From Gaiellasilicea sp963811885 (GTDB lineage: Bacteria; Actinomycetota; Thermoleophilia; Gaiellales; Gaiellaceae): a stretch of DNA of 64,000 bases. The position numbers and the translations under genes are program-made. The notes under the pieces are model-generated. The model was not told the origin of the DNA. It saw only the letters and a program-made list of their open reading frames with translations, and did no database searches. Positions 61,384-64,000 of the stretch are shown in pieces (the first letter of the stretch is position 1; each line of letters opens with the position of its first letter). Location: contig CAWETB010000002.1 in the NCBI GenBank assembly GCA_963811885.1, forward strand, positions 434,001 to 498,000, in the 5' to 3' direction.

Positions 61384-62963
61384 TGGTCGGCCTGACCCGT
61401 CACCCGACCGGGGGTGACCCTCGCCTGATGATCGGCCGATGCGTGGTCATGCGCTCGCGCCCTACCGGATCGACGGCGAAAGGCCCTGACGCCGGCGGGC
61501 CGCCCCGTGCCAGGCAGCTTGCCGCGACTCCCGTTGCCCGCTACGCGGTGCTCGTCTTCCTGCTCGCCGCTGCTCTCGTCGTCGCGGTCGCCGTGACTCT
61601 CGACCGCAACGCACATCGAAGCAGCTGGCAGGAGCACACGACCGCACTCGCGGGGGGCGCGCGGATCGGCGCCTCCTCCTTCGAGTCGCTCCGCGCCAAC
61701 CTGCGCGTCGAGGCGACGCAGCTCGCCACCTCGCTCCCACTGCAGCGCGCGATCGTGACCGGGAACGAGGCCGAGCTGCGCAGGATCGCCGACAACCGCC
61801 ACGCCCGGATCGACCTCCACGGCCGCTCGATCGGCGCGCTCGCCGAATCGCCGCGGATCTCCTCGACCGCCACGATCACGGACGGCCTGCGCGTGCTCGC
61901 GACCGTCTCGATGGCATTGCCGCTCGGGGACGAGGTCCTGACGCTCCTTCGCCAGGCGACGCCGTTGCCTGCGCACGCGGCGCTCCTGCTCGTGCGAAAC
62001 GGCCGCGTGATCGCGGGCGGGCCGGCGGGCGCGACCGTGCAGATCACCGGCGGCCGCGTCGACCTCCGGGGAACGGCCTTCGCCGCACAGGCGGCGCCGC
62101 TCGGAGCGGCCGACACGTCACTCGTGGCCGTCGAGCCGGTCAAGGCGATCGACGCTCTTTCAGAGCGGTACCGGCGCTTCGTCTTCCTCGCCGCTGCCGT
62201 GACGCTTCTGCTCGCTGCGGCGCTCGCGAGCAAGGTCGCCCGGCCTCTCGCACAGGTGGTCGGCGACGTCGCGCGCCTGACCCGGCAGGCACACACGGAC
62301 GCCCTCACGGGCCTCGCCAATCGCCGCGCCCTGACCGCCCGGCTCGAGGACGAGCTCCAGCGCGCCGCGCGGAACGGGACGAGCCTTTCGTTCGTGATCG
62401 CCGACATCGACGACTTCAAGCCGATCAACGACAGCTACGGCCATCAGGTGGGCGACGACGTGATCAAGGTCGTCGCGTCCGCGCTCGCCGGGTCGGTGCG
62501 CGAGACGGACCTGGCGGTGCGGTTCGGCGGTGAGGAGTTCGTGATCGTCCTTCCCGGCGCCAGGCTCGCGAACGCGAGGCGGACGGCGGACGCGATCCGG
62601 ACTGCGATCGCACAGCTCGAAGTGCCGAACCCCCGCGGGGAGCCGATCAGCGTCACGGCGAGCTTCGGGATCGCGGAGTTCCCCACGTACGCGACGCCGG
62701 AGGCGCTGCTCGCGGCGGCGGATGCGGCCCTGTACCAGGCGAAGCGGGCCGGCAAGAACCGGGTCGCGACCTCGACGGTGTACGACGACGGGCTGGGCGA
62801 CGAGCACCGGCACCGCAGGTCTTCCCGTCCCCGTCCTCTAGAGCTCGAGCGCCGATCCAGCGCAGCGACTTGCGACATTCGGGAATCCCTGTTACGATCG
62901 CGGCGCACCCTGGTTTACAACCGGTGCAGCATTGCGGCCCTGCGTAGTGGACGCAGAGCATAA
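61383..62963 (+). CDS. membrane diguanylate cyclase (GGDEF) (up to 526 aa)
   Basis: Two membrane spans (AVLVFLLAAALVVAVAV and FVFLAAAVTLLLAAALASKV) flank an extracytoplasmic sensor region of about 150 residues. A GGDEF domain follows: DALTGLANRRALTARLEDEL, VIADIDDFKPINDSYGHQVG, and VRFGGEEFVIVLPG near residue 381, with an RxxD inhibition site (RETD). The domain ends at KRAGKNRVATS; the Arg-rich tail after it overlaps a promoter and may be an indel artefact, with the real stop near 62840. ATG 61383 overlaps the adhesin stop (TGATG), implying co-expression. Confidence 0.9.
   Translation: MVGLTRHPTGGDPRLMIGRCVVMRSRPTGSTAKGPDAGGPPRARQLAATPVARYAVLVFLLAAALVVAVAVTLDRNAHRSSWQEHTTALAGGARIGASSFESLRANLRVEATQLATSLPLQRAIVTGNEAELRRIADNRHARIDLHGRSIGALAESPRISSTATITDGLRVLATVSMALPLGDEVLTLLRQATPLPAHAALLLVRNGRVIAGGPAGATVQITGGRVDLRGTAFAAQAAPLGAADTSLVAVEPVKAIDALSERYRRFVFLAAAVTLLLAAALASKVARPLAQVVGDVARLTRQAHTDALTGLANRRALTARLEDELQRAARNGTSLSFVIADIDDFKPINDSYGHQVGDDVIKVVASALAGSVRETDLAVRFGGEEFVIVLPGARLANARRTADAIRTAIAQLEVPNPRGEPISVTASFGIAEFPTYATPEALLAAADAALYQAKRAGKNRVATSTVYDDGLGDEHRHRRSSRPRPLELERRSSAATCDIRESLLRSRRTLVYNRCSIAALRSGRRA
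62870..62898 (+). promoter_or_regulatory. putative sigma-70-type promoter of the collagen-like gene
   Basis: TTGCGA (62870-62875), 17 bases, then TACGAT (62893-62898). Transcription would start near 62905, leaving about 86 bases of leader before ATG 62991. Confidence 0.5.
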
Positions 62964-62990
62964 TTTCTTTCGAGTGGGGAGACTCGAAGA

Positions 62991-63803
62991 ATGGGGTCGA
63001 TCAAACGCTGCGCGCAGGAATCTGCGCGCCGACGGTCATCGGTGGCATCGTCGGGCTCGTGCTGGTGGCCGGGGTCGCGAGCGCAGCCACGACGGAGCTG
63101 ACGAAGACGCCGCCGAAGCAGGGCGTCAAGGGAGCGCAGTCCACGAAGGGCGACAAGGGCTCGACAGGGCCACGAAGGGCGACAAAGGCCCGAAGGGCGA
63201 GCCCGGTCCGGCCGGTCCGCAGGGTCCGCGTCGGCCCCGACCGGTCCGGCGAGGCCCCGCTGGTCCGCAGGGTCCAGCAGGGACCGCAGGGGCCGGCAGG
63301 CGCTGCCGGCAAGGACGCACCGGAGGAGTACGGCGTCGCGTATGTCCGGGTCCAGCGCGGCGCCACCGCGCCGCAGACGGTGTGGGCGACGTATTCGACC
63401 GAGCTCGGCTCGCCCGTCGGCGACACGACGAGCGGGACGTTCCGCTTCACGTGCAGCGCGGCGCAGGCTCCATGCCGGGTCAGCGTCGTCGCCAAGGTGC
63501 TCTCGGACACGAGCGTTGGGACCGGGAAGGTCTATCCGCGGGTGCTGCTCTACCGCGGCGGCGATCCGGACAGCGTCGTGACGCCGGAGTTCTACTGCGA
63601 GTACGGCGACGGCCCATTGACGGACGTCCCGCGGAGGCCGAAGGCGGACACGACGCAGACGACGGCCGGCTCGGTGCCGCTCGACATCGGCGGCTCGGCG
63701 GACTGCAACGGCCCGGTTCCGACCGCCGGTGCGGTCGCCGAGATCGTGGTGCCGAAGGGCTTCTACGACGTCGTTCTCGACCTTCGTCTTCACCACGGCC
63801 TAG
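62991..63803 (+). CDS. exported collagen-like protein (about 265-270 aa, several frameshifts)
   Basis: After a basic start the signal-peptide core reads APTVIGGIVGLVLVAGVASA in one frame, then TTELTKTPPKQGVKGAQSTK. A short Gly-X-Y tract follows across two or three frames (KGDKGPKGEPGPAGPQGP, QQGPQGPAGAAGKDAPEE). The C-terminal globular part (YGVAYVRVQRGATAPQTVWA, TFRFTCSAAQAPCRVSVVAK, KVYPRVLLYRGGDPDSVV, FYCEYGDG) has paired cysteines. It ends TFVFTTA. Frames change near 63020, 63165, 63235, 63620 and 63770. Probably cell-surface or secreted; function unknown. Confidence 0.65.
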
Positions 63804-64000
63804 GCCAGGGTAGACGGATCGCGGAAGGAGGAGAGGGCCGGAGCGATCCGGCCCTCCCCACACTGCGACGTCCTGTCAGTCTCGGATCGCGCCTCCCAGA
63901 GCGCGGCGTTGAGGAAGGCGGCCGCGACCATCAGCCGCGCGAGCAGATAGAGCCAGAGCAGGATCACCGTCGCCGCCCCGAGGGCGCCGTAGAGCTCCGA
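63800..64000 (-). CDS. YihY/BrkB-family membrane protein, C-terminal part
   Basis: The gene enters from the right edge. SELYGALGAATVILLWLYLL followed by FLNAALWEARSE matches the last membrane helix of YihY/virulence factor BrkB proteins (often LYGALGAATVLLLWLYLSA). The frame stays open to TAG 63802-63800, which shares CTAG with the collagen-like gene's stop. The last ~20 residues overlap a hairpin and may not be real. Confidence 0.7.
   Translation of the reverse strand, partial: SELYGALGAATVILLWLYLLARLMVAAAFLNAALWEARSETDRTSQCGEGRIAPALSSFRDPSTLA
63834..63855. terminator. bidirectional hairpin between convergent genes
   Basis: A perfect 8-bp stem AGGGCCGG/CCGGCCCT with loop AGCGAT lies 30 bases after the collagen-like gene's stop. 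There is no clear T-run. Confidence 0.5.

Overview
This window is GC-rich, densely packed bacterial DNA. Its gene content points to an actinobacterium-like organism, most likely of the Thermoleophilia type (Gaiellales/Solirubrobacterales): OpcA beside Zwf, GlgE/TreS/maltokinase, ANTAR and PdtaS-like regulators, a SipW-type signal peptidase, and TANNNT -10 boxes almost touching start codons. That placement is inference from gene content, not from a marker gene. No rRNA, tRNA, CRISPR, insertion sequence or prophage was seen.

Layout. 1-5.8 kb: nitrogen assimilation, with the start of a P-II gene, two different type I glutamine synthetases that both have an intrinsic terminator in their leaders, a two-gene ABC exporter and a methyltransferase. 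5.8-17.9 kb: signalling, with a PdtaS/PdtaR-like kinase and ANTAR regulator, a second GAF kinase, an ECF sigma factor with a DUF4349 membrane protein, a flavin oxidoreductase, an ABC-F ATPase, and a sensor kinase/OmpR regulator pair. 17.9-20.3 kb: a small secretion operon (SipW-like signal peptidase plus two exported proteins). 20.3-28.5 kb: a pentose phosphate operon, tkt-rpiB-tal-pgi-gnd-zwf-opcA. 28.5-36.4 kb, mostly minus strand: an inositol-monophosphatase-family enzyme, a long exported protein, an amidase, and cytochrome c oxidase subunits II and I with heme O synthase. 36.4-38.5 kb: a TetR/MFS efflux pair with twin operators. 38.5-51.2 kb: glycogen and trehalose metabolism (malQ, glgE-treS, mak, glgB, glgX) around a three-gene ABC exporter. 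51.2-64 kb: a GGDEF/HD-GYP protein, a polar amino acid ABC transporter, a nine-repeat Ig-like surface protein overlapping a diguanylate cyclase, a collagen-like exported protein, and the end of a YihY/BrkB membrane protein.

How it fits together. Zwf/OpcA/Gnd and the non-oxidative enzymes feed NADPH and sugar phosphates. The GlgE/TreS/Mak/GlgB set can turn trehalose into branched alpha-glucan, with GlgX and MalQ degrading it. The ANTAR regulator may act on the glnA leader, whose two hairpins and overlapping terminator have the ANTAR layout. Two cyclic-di-GMP enzymes flank the transporter and the putative adhesin.

Caution on quality. About twenty conserved genes carry one or more single-base frameshifts, nearly all of them +1 duplications of a C or G. 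Removing them restores family-typical lengths (for example transketolase 669 aa, short Gnd 299 aa, the GGDEF/HD-GYP protein 875 aa). I read these as sequencing errors, not pseudogenes, and give one interval per gene.
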